Shown here: positions 6,373 to 14,181 of the stretch, piece after piece | Position numbering within the stretch: position 1 is the stretch's first letter | Layout of the letters: every line of letters starts with the position of its first letter | NCBI RefSeq assembly: GCF_001442535.1 | Contig: NZ_CP013141.1 | Location: 5,248,253-5,281,122, forward strand | DNA from: Lysobacter antibioticus | GTDB taxonomy: Bacteria; Pseudomonadota; Gammaproteobacteria; Xanthomonadales; Xanthomonadaceae | Length of the DNA stretch: 32,870 bases | Reading direction: 5' to 3' | The notes under the pieces: generated by a model | Seen by the model: the letters and a program-made list of their open reading frames with translations, nothing else | The model's database searches: none | What the model was told of the DNA's origin: nothing | Translations under genes and position numbers: made by a program

Positions 6373-7419
6373 ATGCGCTTGGACGATTACCGCACCCTGG
6401 GCCGCTCCGGCCTGCGCGTCAGCCCGCTCTGCCTCGGCACGATGACCTTCGGCAACGACTGGGGCTGGGGCAGCGATGCCGAGGAAGCGCGCAGCGTGTT
6501 CGACGCCTACCTCGAACGCGGCGGCAACTTCATCGACACCGCCAACCTCTACACCGGCGGTAGTTCGGAAACCCTCATCGGCGAGTTCGCCCGCGGCCGC
6601 CGCGACGCGCTGGTGATCGCGACCAAGTTCTCGCTGTGCATGAACCCCGGCGACCCGAATGCCGGCGGCAACCACCGCAAGAACCTGCGCCAGTCGGTCG
6701 AAGCCAGCCTGCGCCGGCTCGGCAGCGACTACATCGACCTGCTGTATCTGCACGCCTGGGACGCGACCACGCCGGTCGAGGAAGTGATGCGCGGGTTCGA
6801 CGACCTGGTACGTGCCGGCAAGGTCTTGTATGCGGGCGTGTCGGATCTTCCGGCCTGGCAGGCCGCGCGCATGCAGACCCTGGCCGAGTTGCGCGGCTGG
6901 TCGCCGTTGATCGCCCTGCAGACCGAATACAGCCTGGCCCAGCGCGACAGCGAGCGCGAACTGCTGCCGATGGCGGCCGAACTCGGCCTCGGCGTCACCG
7001 CCTGGTCGCCGTTGGCCTCGGGCGTATTGAGCGGTAAGTACACGCGCGCCGACCTCGATGCGAGCAACGCCGAAGGCCGCCGGGCCGTGGCGATCGGCAA
7101 CGGCGCCCTGACCGAACGCGCGCTCGACATCGCCGACACGGTCAAGGCGGTCGCGGCCGAACTCGAACGGCCGGCGGCGCAGGTCGCCCTGGCCTGGTTG
7201 CTGCGCCGGCCCGGCGCGGTGGCGCCGGTGATCGGCGCGCGCACCCTGGCGCAGTTGCAGGAAAATCTCGGTGCATTCGACATCGAATTCACCGAGACGC
7301 AACAGCGCCGGCTCGACGACGCCAGCGCGGTCCAGCTCGGTTTCCCGCACGACTTCCTGGCCCTGCCCGGCATCCGGCAGGTGATGTTCGGCGGCGCGCG
7401 GGTCGAACGGTGTTGGTGA
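6373..7419 (+). CDS. Aldo/keto reductase
   Basis: NADPH-dependent reduction of aldehydes or ketones; the substrate is unknown. The 348-residue TIM-barrel protein has the catalytic tetrad D55 (FIDTANLY), Y60, K85 (ATKFS) and H127 (LYLHAWD), and the cofactor region GVTAWSPLASGVLSGKY followed by PVIGARTLAQLQENL near the C-terminus. It resembles the Tas/YajO-like group. An in-frame GTG at 6346 exists, but the ATG at 6373 gives the usual start MRLDDYRTLGRSGLRVS; the ribosome binding site is weak (TGGA). It is a single gene, convergent with the TonB receptor gene 46 bases further on. Confidence 0.93.
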   Translation: MRLDDYRTLGRSGLRVSPLCLGTMTFGNDWGWGSDAEEARSVFDAYLERGGNFIDTANLYTGGSSETLIGEFARGRRDALVIATKFSLCMNPGDPNAGGNHRKNLRQSVEASLRRLGSDYIDLLYLHAWDATTPVEEVMRGFDDLVRAGKVLYAGVSDLPAWQAARMQTLAELRGWSPLIALQTEYSLAQRDSERELLPMAAELGLGVTAWSPLASGVLSGKYTRADLDASNAEGRRAVAIGNGALTERALDIADTVKAVAAELERPAAQVALAWLLRRPGAVAPVIGARTLAQLQENLGAFDIEFTETQQRRLDDASAVQLGFPHDFLALPGIRQVMFGGARVERCW

Positions 7420-7465
7420 GTCGCTCACGCCGTGGCCGCCTTCGGCCGCGGCGCGTGCTTTGCAC

Positions 7466-9598
7466 TCAGAAGCGGTAATCGGCGGTCAGGCTGAGGGTGC
7501 GCGGCGCCCCCGGCGTGTTGAACCCGTCGACCGAACCGTGCGCGGAACTGAAGTAACGCTTGTCGAACGCGTTCTCCAGGCGCAGGCGCCAATCCCAGGG
7601 GCCGCTGCGGTAGCGCAAGTTGACGTCGAAACTGGTGAACGCGGGCAGCACGCTGAGGTTGGTCGGCGCGGCGTACTGCATCGATACGTGCTGGACCAGG
7701 CCGCCGACGCTGAAGCCGCGCCCGAGCAGGTACTCGGCATAGACCGAAGCGCTATGGCGCGGCGTCAGCGCCGAGGTGCGGCCCTGCAGAGCCACGCCGT
7801 TGGCGATGTTGTTGGATTTGCGGATCTCGCCATCGAGATAGGCATAGCCCGCGTACAAATCCAGGCGCCGCTCCAGCAGCGAGGCGGCGAAGCCGAGTTC
7901 GGCGCCACGGGTACGCTGCGTGCCCACGCTGATCTGCTTGCGCGGATCGACCGGATCGGTGGTCTTGATGTGCTCGCGCTCGGTCTCGAACACGGCCGCG
8001 TCGAAGCTCACCAGACCGTCGGCGCTGGCGAACTTGTAGCCGAGCTCGCGATTGGCGGTGGTCTCCGGCTGCAGGTCGACGTTGACCGTGCTCAGCGGCA
8101 GGCTCTCGGCCGAGGGCTGGAACGACTCGCCCCAGTTCGCATACAGCGATTGCTGCGGGGTCGGCATCCAGATCAGGCCCAGACGCGGGCTCCATTCGCG
8201 GTCGCTGCGCTCCAGTACCGGCGCGGCAGCGTTGAGGCGGTCGCGGGTCTGCTGGCGGTAGTCGTCGTAACGCGCGCCGATCACCGCCTTCCACTGCGCG
8301 TTCAAGGCGATCTGGTCCTGCACGTACAAGGCGGCGTTGCGCAGCCGGCTGCGTGCGGCCGCTTCGGCCTTGGGATTGAAGATCGAAGGGCTCAACACCG
8401 GCGCGAGCAGGTCCACCGGCGTGGCGATACCGCCATAGCTGGCCTGGTCCTTGCGCTCGTAGCTGAACTCGCTGCCGAGCAACAGGCGATGGCGTTCGCC
8501 TTCGTGGACCAGATCGGCCTGCGCGAACCAGGCCTGCTGGTCGCGTTCGTTGCCGGCGTGGCGCCGGTTCGACAGCCAGCGGCCGTTGCGCTGGAAGGGG
8601 TTGCCGGTGATCAGGGTATTACGACGGTCCAGGCGGTAGTCGCTGCCGCGCACGGTCACACGCAGGTCGAGATCCTCGCTCAGCGCCTTGGCATAGGTCG
8701 CGTTGAGCACCTGCACGCGGGCGCGGCTGTAGTCCTGGTCGCGCGCCTCGGAGGAGCCGTAGTAGGTGTCGATCGGCACCTCGAGCGGGCGCCCGAACAG
8801 ACTCGGGATGCCGAAGTCGGTCACCCGTTCGTCGCGCTGCGCGCTGGCCTGCAACAGCAATTGCCCGTCGCCGAGTTCGAAACGGTACGACGGCGCGATC
8901 AGCCAACGTTCGATGAAGCCCTGTTCGCGGAAGGTGTCGGAATCCTCGTAGGCACCGACCAGGCGGCCCGCGCCGACGCCGAGCGGGCCGGTCAGGTCGA
9001 ACTCGCCGCGGCGTCCGCCTTCGCTGTCGGCATAGACCCGCAGCTTGCCCTGCGCCGCGTCGAGCGGCTGCTTGCTGACCCGGTTGATCAGGCCGCCCGA
9101 GGAGCCGCGGCCGAACAACATCGCCGACGGCCCCTTCAGCACTTCGATGCGCTCGGTGTTGGCGAGGTCGCGGTAATACATGGCGTCGTCGCGGACGCCG
9201 TCGAGGTATTGGTCCGACAGCGCGCTGAAACCGCGGATCGCGACCTGGTCGCGCTGACCGTCGCCGTTGTTGAGGCCCACGCCCGGCACCAAGGCCAGCA
9301 TTTCGTTGAGCGAACGCCCGCCCTGCGCGTCGATCAGGGCGCGCGGCAACACGGTGATCGCCTGCGGAATCTCGACCAGCGCGGTGTCGGTCTTGGTCGC
9401 GCTGCGGCTGCGCTCGGCGCCGAACGTCGGGCCGACCTTGCCGAGGACCTGAATCTGGTCGAGCAGGTGGACGTCGGTATCGGCTGCGGCGCCGGCCATG
9501 GTATCGACCGCAGCATCGGTCGCGGCCGCCTGCAACGGGGCCAGGCAAAGCGGCAGCAAGGCCAGCGCGAGGCGCGCGGGTCGGAGAAACGAAGGCAT
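7466..9598 (-). CDS. TonB-dependent siderophore receptor, catecholate (Fiu-like) type
   Basis: Outer-membrane gated barrel for ferric-siderophore uptake driven by TonB-ExbBD. It has 710 residues. A signal peptide (about 1-26, ending PLQAAA) is followed by a possible TonB box (LDQIQVLG, about 46-53) and a plug domain with IPQAITVLPRALI, QVAIRGFSALSDQYLDGVRDD and IEVLKGPSAMLFGRGSSGG. The barrel has the C-terminal aromatic ending (LTADYRF). Motifs match the Fiu/BfrD siderophore group rather than BtuB. An AGGAG site lies 9 bases before the ATG. I looked for a Fur box in the 144-base upstream region and found nothing convincing. No siderophore biosynthesis genes are in the window, so uptake of foreign siderophores is possible. 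Confidence 0.93.
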   Translation of the reverse strand: MPSFLRPARLALALLPLCLAPLQAAATDAAVDTMAGAAADTDVHLLDQIQVLGKVGPTFGAERSRSATKTDTALVEIPQAITVLPRALIDAQGGRSLNEMLALVPGVGLNNGDGQRDQVAIRGFSALSDQYLDGVRDDAMYYRDLANTERIEVLKGPSAMLFGRGSSGGLINRVSKQPLDAAQGKLRVYADSEGGRRGEFDLTGPLGVGAGRLVGAYEDSDTFREQGFIERWLIAPSYRFELGDGQLLLQASAQRDERVTDFGIPSLFGRPLEVPIDTYYGSSEARDQDYSRARVQVLNATYAKALSEDLDLRVTVRGSDYRLDRRNTLITGNPFQRNGRWLSNRRHAGNERDQQAWFAQADLVHEGERHRLLLGSEFSYERKDQASYGGIATPVDLLAPVLSPSIFNPKAEAAARSRLRNAALYVQDQIALNAQWKAVIGARYDDYRQQTRDRLNAAAPVLERSDREWSPRLGLIWMPTPQQSLYANWGESFQPSAESLPLSTVNVDLQPETTANRELGYKFASADGLVSFDAAVFETEREHIKTTDPVDPRKQISVGTQRTRGAELGFAASLLERRLDLYAGYAYLDGEIRKSNNIANGVALQGRTSALTPRHSASVYAEYLLGRGFSVGGLVQHVSMQYAAPTNLSVLPAFTSFDVNLRYRSGPWDWRLRLENAFDKRYFSSAHGSVDGFNTPGAPRTLSLTADYRF

Positions 9599-9742
9599 GC
9601 GCGACAGCTCCTGCGTGACGGGGTCTGGCTTGAGACCCGCAGGGGCTCTGGCTGTGACAGGGCGCAGATTCTCGCCGCCGCTCGCGATTGCCGCAAGCCG
9701 TCGTGCGACGCCGCTGCGACAACCGCTTCGAACGAACGGCGG

Positions 9743-10867
9743 TTATTCCGCGCTCTTGTTGGAACGTTTCTTCGACGCGCCCGCCGTGGCCGGCGCGTCG
9801 GCATCGGCGCCCTCGTCGTCCAGCAGCGGCAGACGCCGCAGGTCGCGGGCGTACAGATCGGCCGGACTGTCGGAGGGGCAGGTCTCGTCCGGGAAGCCGA
9901 ACTGCTCCTGCAAGGCCTTCGCGCATTCCGGCATGGAGGCGAAGTTCTTGCCGGTGGCCATGCACTGCGCGTCGAAATCGCGGCGGAAGGCTTCGCGGCG
10001 GCGGACGAAGTCCTCGCCGCACTTGCGGGTCAGGCGGATGCGGTCGAGATCGTCCTGGGCGGCGTTGGTGCCGTCGAGGCCGAACTGCTTGAGCTCGTCC
10101 ACGGTCAACACCCGCAGGTCGCGGTTGGCGATGGTCATCATCAGGTCGGCGACGCCGGTGGCGACGCCGTTGCGTTCCAGATAATCGCGGACCTGCTGGT
10201 TGATCGCCTTCAGCTCGCGGCTGAGTTCGGCGCGCGAGGTCGCGGTCGAGCGGTCGCGCATCAGCCGGTGGATGCCGACCTTGCCCTCGATCGAGCGGGT
10301 GTCGCCGGCGGCCAGCACCAACACGCAGGCGCTGTGGCAGACCGAGTCCTCGCGCACCCAGATCGCCCAGCCCGACTCGGCGATCGAGTCGCCGGCGCGG
10401 ATCGCTTCCTCGACGTGACCGCCGCTGGAGTCGATGTCGAGGATGCGGGTCTGGATCTCCATGCGCGTGGCCATGGCGGCAACGCGCTGCACCAGCGCGG
10501 TGAAACCAGCGCCGATCTTGCCCTGGTAATGCAGGCGCACCACGCCGCTGGCCTGGCACGGCGACAAGGCGTCGACCAGGCTGAAGAAGTCCAGCGCGGT
10601 CAGCGGTTTTCCGTCGCCGAAACGCGGGTAGTCGTATTCGCAGCTGATCTTGGCCACGCCGCCGTCGAGCTTGGCCGGCGGCCAGTAGGTGCCCTGCAGG
10701 ATGTCGGTCTCGCTCGACGCGTCCGCGGCGGCGACCTTGGGCGACTCGTTCTGGCTGCCCATGGTGACCGGCTCGAGCCGGGCCGGCGGCGGCGCGGCGG
10801 AATCCCTCCCGCAAGCCGCCAGTCCGAGCAGGCACAAGGTCAGCGCAAACGTCCTTCTGAAAAGCAT
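9743..10867 (-). CDS. Lipoprotein with ClpP/crotonase-like serine-protease fold (COG3904-like)
   Basis: The 374-residue product starts with a lipoprotein signal, lipobox L16-A-A-C19, so it is probably anchored in the outer or inner membrane facing the periplasm. Residues about 100-205 carry the pattern of ClpP-like periplasmic proteins: LDIDSSGGHVEEAIRAGDSI (oxyanion-loop glycines at about 149-150), then CHSAC with a candidate nucleophile S179, then GKVGIHRL with H200. The C-terminal third is Cys- and charge-rich and ends in a Lys/Ser-rich tail. The ATG at 10867 is chosen because it directly precedes the signal peptide; an upstream in-frame ATG at 10936 would bury it. Protease activity is inferred from the fold only. 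It lies upstream of the TonB receptor gene, with 144 bases between them. Confidence 0.8.
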   Translation of the reverse strand: MLFRRTFALTLCLLGLAACGRDSAAPPPARLEPVTMGSQNESPKVAAADASSETDILQGTYWPPAKLDGGVAKISCEYDYPRFGDGKPLTALDFFSLVDALSPCQASGVVRLHYQGKIGAGFTALVQRVAAMATRMEIQTRILDIDSSGGHVEEAIRAGDSIAESGWAIWVREDSVCHSACVLVLAAGDTRSIEGKVGIHRLMRDRSTATSRAELSRELKAINQQVRDYLERNGVATGVADLMMTIANRDLRVLTVDELKQFGLDGTNAAQDDLDRIRLTRKCGEDFVRRREAFRRDFDAQCMATGKNFASMPECAKALQEQFGFPDETCPSDSPADLYARDLRRLPLLDDEGADADAPATAGASKKRSNKSAE

Positions 10868-11117
10868 GTTCCACCCATCGGAGTCGGGATCGCGCGGGCC
10901 GTCCTGGACCCGCGCCGCGCATCGTCGCCACAGCACGAACGTTAGCCCCAGGGCCCACCAAGCTCAACGGCAGGAGGTCATGGCGTTCGCGCTCGTCAGC
11001 GTGCCGACATCATCGTCGGCGGCGCATGAACGGCAGCCGGGGAAGCCCCGGCCGCGGCGCCGTCGCCGGCTGCGGCCACAAATCGCAAACCGGGTCCACG
11101 CATCGCGATCGCGGCGA
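10868..11117. other. Intergenic region with no recognised gene
   Basis: Divergent spacer between the lipoprotein gene and the metE promoter. It must hold the lipoprotein promoter on the minus strand, but I see no clear -35/-10 pair. Short open frames here have no ribosome binding site and arginine-rich translations typical of antisense noise. Confidence 0.5.
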
Positions 11118-11146
11118 TTGACTTCGCCGGTCGCGCTGCGTAGCTT
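11118..11146 (+). promoter_or_regulatory. Putative sigma-70 promoter for metE
   Basis: TTGACT (11118-11123) and TAGCTT (11141-11146) are spaced by 17 bases. The predicted start is about 11153, upstream of the dyad and the riboswitch. Confidence 0.5.
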
Positions 11147-11162
11147 GGCGGCGTGATGGTGA

Positions 11163-11190
11163 ACATCGCTTCATGCAGATGAAGCGATGT
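11163..11190 (+). promoter_or_regulatory. Perfect 12-bp dyad ahead of the metE riboswitch
   Basis: ACATCGCTTCAT, a GCAG spacer, and its exact complement form a 28-base perfect inverted repeat, about 10 bases after the predicted transcription start. It is not part of the cobalamin aptamer. It could be an operator for a methionine regulator or a 5' mRNA hairpin. It does not read as a standard TGAA-N5-TTCA MetR site. Confidence 0.6.
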
Positions 11191-11200
11191 GACAAATCGC

Positions 11201-11384
11201 CACCGGTTCGCACCGGCAGCGGTTAGAGGGAATCCGGTGCGGACGCCACGTCCAATTCCGGAGCTGCCCCGCAGCGGTATAGGGAACGAACTTCGTCAGG
11301 CACTGGGAGCGATCCCGGGAAGCGACGGACAGTAGGAGGCGCCTCGTGCTCCATGCCCCAAGCCCGAAGACCTGCCATGACCGG
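11201..11384 (+). promoter_or_regulatory. Cobalamin riboswitch upstream of metE
   Basis: Conserved blocks are present in order: AGAGGGAATCCGGTGCGGACGCC (from about 11225), GAGCTGCCCCGCAGCGGTATAGGGAACGAAC (from about 11262), CACTGGGA, CAGTAGGAG (about 11331-11339), and the B12 box AGCCCGAAGACCTGCC (11361-11376). The outermost stem is less clear than in the nrdA copy; CCGGT (from 11203) with ACCGG (to 11384) is one option, so the ends are approximate. MetE is the cobalamin-independent methionine synthase, a classic target of this riboswitch. Confidence 0.93.
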
Positions 11385-11598
11385 AAGGCTCGCCTTCCGT
11401 CCGACTCCGGCCCGCAAGGTGTCGGCGCTGCGTCCGGGCCCGTCCCGGCGCGGGCCGCGTCGTGCGCGCCGGTTCGCCCGCGGGGGCGAAGGTCGACACC
11501 AAGGGTTGCGGCGAAGCCGGGCGCGCGAGCGTCGGGCCGGCGCAGCCGTGGTCTCCTTCGTTGCCCTGCGCCATGCCCACGCATCGCAGGTAATCATC
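11385..11598 (+). promoter_or_regulatory. metE leader after the aptamer
   Basis: No gene is seen. There is a hairpin TTCGCCC, loop GCGG, GGGCGAA (11473-11490), followed by GGTCGAC, closely parallel to the GCGG-loop hairpins in the nrdA leader. A second possible stem pairs ACCAAGGGTTGC (from about 11499) with GCAGCCGTGGT further on. The start codon at 11599 has a modest AGG ribosome binding site. Confidence 0.4.
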
Positions 11599-13881
11599 AT
11601 GATCAGCGTCACCCATCTCGGCTTCCCGCGCATAGGCGCGCGGCGCGAGCTCAAGCTGGCCCTGGAATCGTTCTGGAAAGGCGACACGCCGGCCCAGGCG
11701 CTGCACGACACCGCCCACGGCCTGCGCGAACGCCATTGGCAACTGGCGCGCCAAGCCGGCGCCGACGTCGTGCCGTGCAACGATTTCTCCCTCTACGACC
11801 ACGTCCTCGATACCGCCGTGTTGTTCGACGCGATCCCCGCGCCGTACCGCGAGGTCTACGACGAAAACCCGCTGACCGGGTACTTCGCCCTCGCCCGCGG
11901 CCTGCAGGACGGCCGTCGCGATCTGCACGCGCTCGAGATGACCAAGTGGTTCGACACCAACTACCACTATCTGGTGCCGCAGTTCGAGCGCGACCAGCGT
12001 TTCGTTCTGCGCGGCGACAAGCCGCTGGCCGAACTGGCCCAGGCGCGCGCGCTCGGCATCCAGGCGCGGCCGGTGCTGCTTGGCCCGGTGTCCTTCCTCA
12101 AGCTCGGCAAGCGCAGCGACGGCGGCGATCCGCGCGAGCTGCTCGATGCCCTGCTGCCGGCCTATGCCGAGTTGCTCGGCAAGCTCAAGGCCGCGGGCGC
12201 CGACTGGGTCCAGCTCGATGAGCCGGCCCTGGTGCTCGACCTCGACGACGACGATCGCGACGCCTATCGCCGCGCTTATGCGGCCCTGGCCGAAGCCGAC
12301 GCGCCACAGCGCCTGCTGACCACGTATTTCGGTGGCCTCGGCGACAACGCCGCCCTCGCCGCGCGCCTGCCGGTGCAAGGTCTGCACGTCGACCTGGTGC
12401 GCGCGCCGCAGCAGTTGGAAAGCGTGCTGCCACTGTTGCCGGACGACCGCGTCCTCAGCCTCGGCGTGGTCGACGGCCGCAACATCTGGCGCGCCGATCT
12501 CGACGCCGCGCTGAGCCTGGCGCGTCGCGCCGGCGATCGCGCGCACTGGCTGGCGCCGTCGTGCTCGCTGTTGCACGTGCCAACCGACCTGGAGCTGGAG
12601 CGCAAGCTGCCCGCGCCGCTGCGTCACTGGATGGCCTACGCGCGGCAGAAGATCGAGGAACTGCGCCTGCTCGCCGACGCTCTCACCGGCAGCGCCGACG
12701 CCAACCGCGACCTCGCCACCGCCGCCAGCGCGCGCGCCGCGCGCCTGGCCTCGCCGTTGTTGCGCAATGCCGAGGTGCGCAAGCGCCTGGCCGCGGTCGA
12801 ACCGGCGATGACCCGGCGCGCCTCGCCCTATCCGCAACGCGCGAAGGTGCAGGCGCAGCGCCTCGGCCTGCCGCTGTTCCCGACCACCACCATCGGCTCG
12901 TTCCCGCAGACCGCCGAAGTGCGGCGCGCGCGCGCCGAGCACAAGGCCGGCAAGATCGACGACGCCGCCTACCGGACCTTCCTGGAGAACGAGACCAAGC
13001 TGTGCCTGCGCGAGCAGGAAGCGCTGGGCATCGACGTGCTGGTGCACGGCGAGTTCGAGCGCAACGACATGGTCGAGTACTTCGGCGAGCAGCTCGACGG
13101 TTTCGCCTTCACCGCCCACGGCTGGGTGCAGAGCTACGGCTCGCGCTGTGTCAAGCCGCCGGTGCTGTTCGGCGACGTGGTCCGCCCGCAGGCGATGACC
13201 GTCGACTGGACCCGTTACGCGCAGGCGCAGACGCAACGGCCGGTCAAAGGCATGCTGACCGGACCGGTGACTATCCTGCAGTGGTCGTTCGTGCGCGACG
13301 ATCAGCCGCGCGCCGACAGCTGCCGCCAGATCGCCCTGGCCTTGCGCCAGGAAGTGCTCGACCTGGAAGCGGCCGGTATCGCCATCGTCCAGATCGACGA
13401 ACCGGCCCTGCGCGAAGGCCTGCCGCTGCGTCGCGCCGACTGGCCGGCCTACCTGAGCTGGGCCGGCGAAAGCTTCCGCCTCGCCGCCAGCGGCGTCGGC
13501 GATGCGACCCAGATCCACACCCACATGTGCTACGCCGAGTTCAACGACATCATCGAGGCGGTGGCCGCGCTCGACGCCGACGTGATCTCGATCGAGACCT
13601 CGCGCTCGCGCATGGAGTTGCTGGATGCGTTCGTGCGCTATCGCTATCCGAACGGCATCGGCCCGGGCGTCTACGACATCCATTCGCCGCGCGTGCCCAG
13701 CGAGACCGAAATGCGCGACTTGCTCGACAAGGCTCTGGATGTGTTGGAGCCGGCGCAGTTGTGGGTCAACCCGGACTGCGGCCTGAAGACCCGCGGTTGG
13801 CCGGAAGTGCGCTCGGCCCTGCGGGCGATGGTGCAGTCGGCGCGCGGCCTGCGCGAGCAGGTCGCCGCCGAAGTCGACTGA
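11599..13881 (+). CDS. metE: Cobalamin-independent methionine synthase (5-methyltetrahydropteroyltriglutamate-homocysteine methyltransferase)
   Basis: Transfers the methyl group of methyl-tetrahydrofolate to homocysteine to make methionine, using zinc and no B12. The 760-residue protein has the two-barrel layout: an N-terminal barrel starting MISVTHLGFPRIGARRELK and a C-terminal barrel starting PLFPTTTIGSFPQTAEVRRAR. Zinc ligands are visible as H642 and C644 (HTHMCY), E666 (ISIETSRS) and C727 (NPDCGLKTR), one residue off E. coli numbering. The open frame extends upstream into the riboswitch, but family length and N-terminal conservation fix the start at 11599. Expression is expected to fall when cobalamin is present. 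The gene stands alone. Confidence 0.97.
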   Translation: MISVTHLGFPRIGARRELKLALESFWKGDTPAQALHDTAHGLRERHWQLARQAGADVVPCNDFSLYDHVLDTAVLFDAIPAPYREVYDENPLTGYFALARGLQDGRRDLHALEMTKWFDTNYHYLVPQFERDQRFVLRGDKPLAELAQARALGIQARPVLLGPVSFLKLGKRSDGGDPRELLDALLPAYAELLGKLKAAGADWVQLDEPALVLDLDDDDRDAYRRAYAALAEADAPQRLLTTYFGGLGDNAALAARLPVQGLHVDLVRAPQQLESVLPLLPDDRVLSLGVVDGRNIWRADLDAALSLARRAGDRAHWLAPSCSLLHVPTDLELERKLPAPLRHWMAYARQKIEELRLLADALTGSADANRDLATAASARAARLASPLLRNAEVRKRLAAVEPAMTRRASPYPQRAKVQAQRLGLPLFPTTTIGSFPQTAEVRRARAEHKAGKIDDAAYRTFLENETKLCLREQEALGIDVLVHGEFERNDMVEYFGEQLDGFAFTAHGWVQSYGSRCVKPPVLFGDVVRPQAMTVDWTRYAQAQTQRPVKGMLTGPVTILQWSFVRDDQPRADSCRQIALALRQEVLDLEAAGIAIVQIDEPALREGLPLRRADWPAYLSWAGESFRLAASGVGDATQIHTHMCYAEFNDIIEAVAALDADVISIETSRSRMELLDAFVRYRYPNGIGPGVYDIHSPRVPSETEMRDLLDKALDVLEPAQLWVNPDCGLKTRGWPEVRSALRAMVQSARGLREQVAAEVD

Positions 13882-13911
13882 GCGCAGCAGTCGATTGAGC
13901 TGAGCACGAAC

Positions 13912-13964
13912 CGTCGGCGGCGCGCGCGCCGCCGACGATGCCCCTTCCGGACTACGGAAGGGGC
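13912..13964. terminator. Double hairpin between metE and the peptide operon
   Basis: A perfect 26-base palindrome with a GCGCGCGC centre (13912-13937) is followed by the stem GCCCCTTCCG / CGGAAGGGGC with loop GACTA (13940-13964). Neither has a long U-run, so intrinsic termination would be weak. Its place between two convergent transcripts makes a bidirectional terminator the best guess. Confidence 0.55.
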
Positions 13965-13971
13965 GCTTGCC

Positions 13972-14118
13972 TTACATCACGTCGTAGGCCAGCACGTTCC
14001 ACTGCTCCGGCTGGCCGGAGCTTTCCACCGAGCGCACGATCGCGCCGACGTCGGCGCCGGACACGCTGAACGGTGCGACTTCGTAATCCAGATCCTGGAT
14101 TTGCAGACTGCCTTCCAT
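13972..14118 (-). CDS. 48-residue peptide, candidate substrate or precursor of the adjacent cupin-like enzyme pair
   Basis: A complete small gene: ATG at 14118, stop at 13972-13974. It is preceded by AGGAG at 7 bases' spacing, one of the best ribosome binding sites in the window. The peptide begins MEGSLQIQDLDYEVAPFSVS and ends SSGQPEQWNVLAYDVM. It is acidic, has no cysteine, no signal peptide and no transmembrane helix. A polar first part followed by an aromatic Trp/Asn/Tyr/Asp-containing tail resembles a leader-core layout. It is the last gene of a three-gene minus-strand set, 63 bases after the enzyme gene. I recognise no family. It could be a modified (RiPP-like) precursor or a small structural partner. 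Confidence 0.7.
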   Translation of the reverse strand: MEGSLQIQDLDYEVAPFSVSGADVGAIVRSVESSGQPEQWNVLAYDVM

Positions 14119-14152
14119 AGAGTTGCTCCTGATTCGCCGGCCCGATGACATC

Positions 14153-14179
14153 CCGCGGCGCGCCGGCGACGCCGCGCGG
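14153..14179 (-). promoter_or_regulatory. GC-rich hairpin between enzyme and peptide genes
   Basis: GCGGCG (14155-14160) pairs with CGCCGC (14170-14175) and can extend a few bases each side. It lies directly after the stop codon of the upstream gene and before the peptide ribosome binding site. Such a hairpin could separate expression levels within an operon; this is inference. Confidence 0.35.
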
Positions 14180-14181
14180 AT

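Noticed and set aside
7466..9598. TonB receptor as a cobalamin (BtuB-type) receptor, suggested by nearby riboswitches
   Set aside because: Its plug motifs match siderophore receptors and it has no riboswitch of its own. The aptamers belong to nrdA and metE.
9599..9742. Fur box upstream of the siderophore receptor
   Set aside because: Only scattered GAGAATC-like fragments; no 19-base dyad close to the consensus.
7460..10945. 1161-codon plus-strand open frame across the TonB receptor and lipoprotein genes
   Set aside because: It spans two well-supported minus-strand genes and their spacer, with no domain pattern. Open only because of codon bias.
11296..13683. 795-codon minus-strand open frame opposite metE and its riboswitch
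   Set aside because: Antisense to conserved metE and to the aptamer, low-complexity translation.
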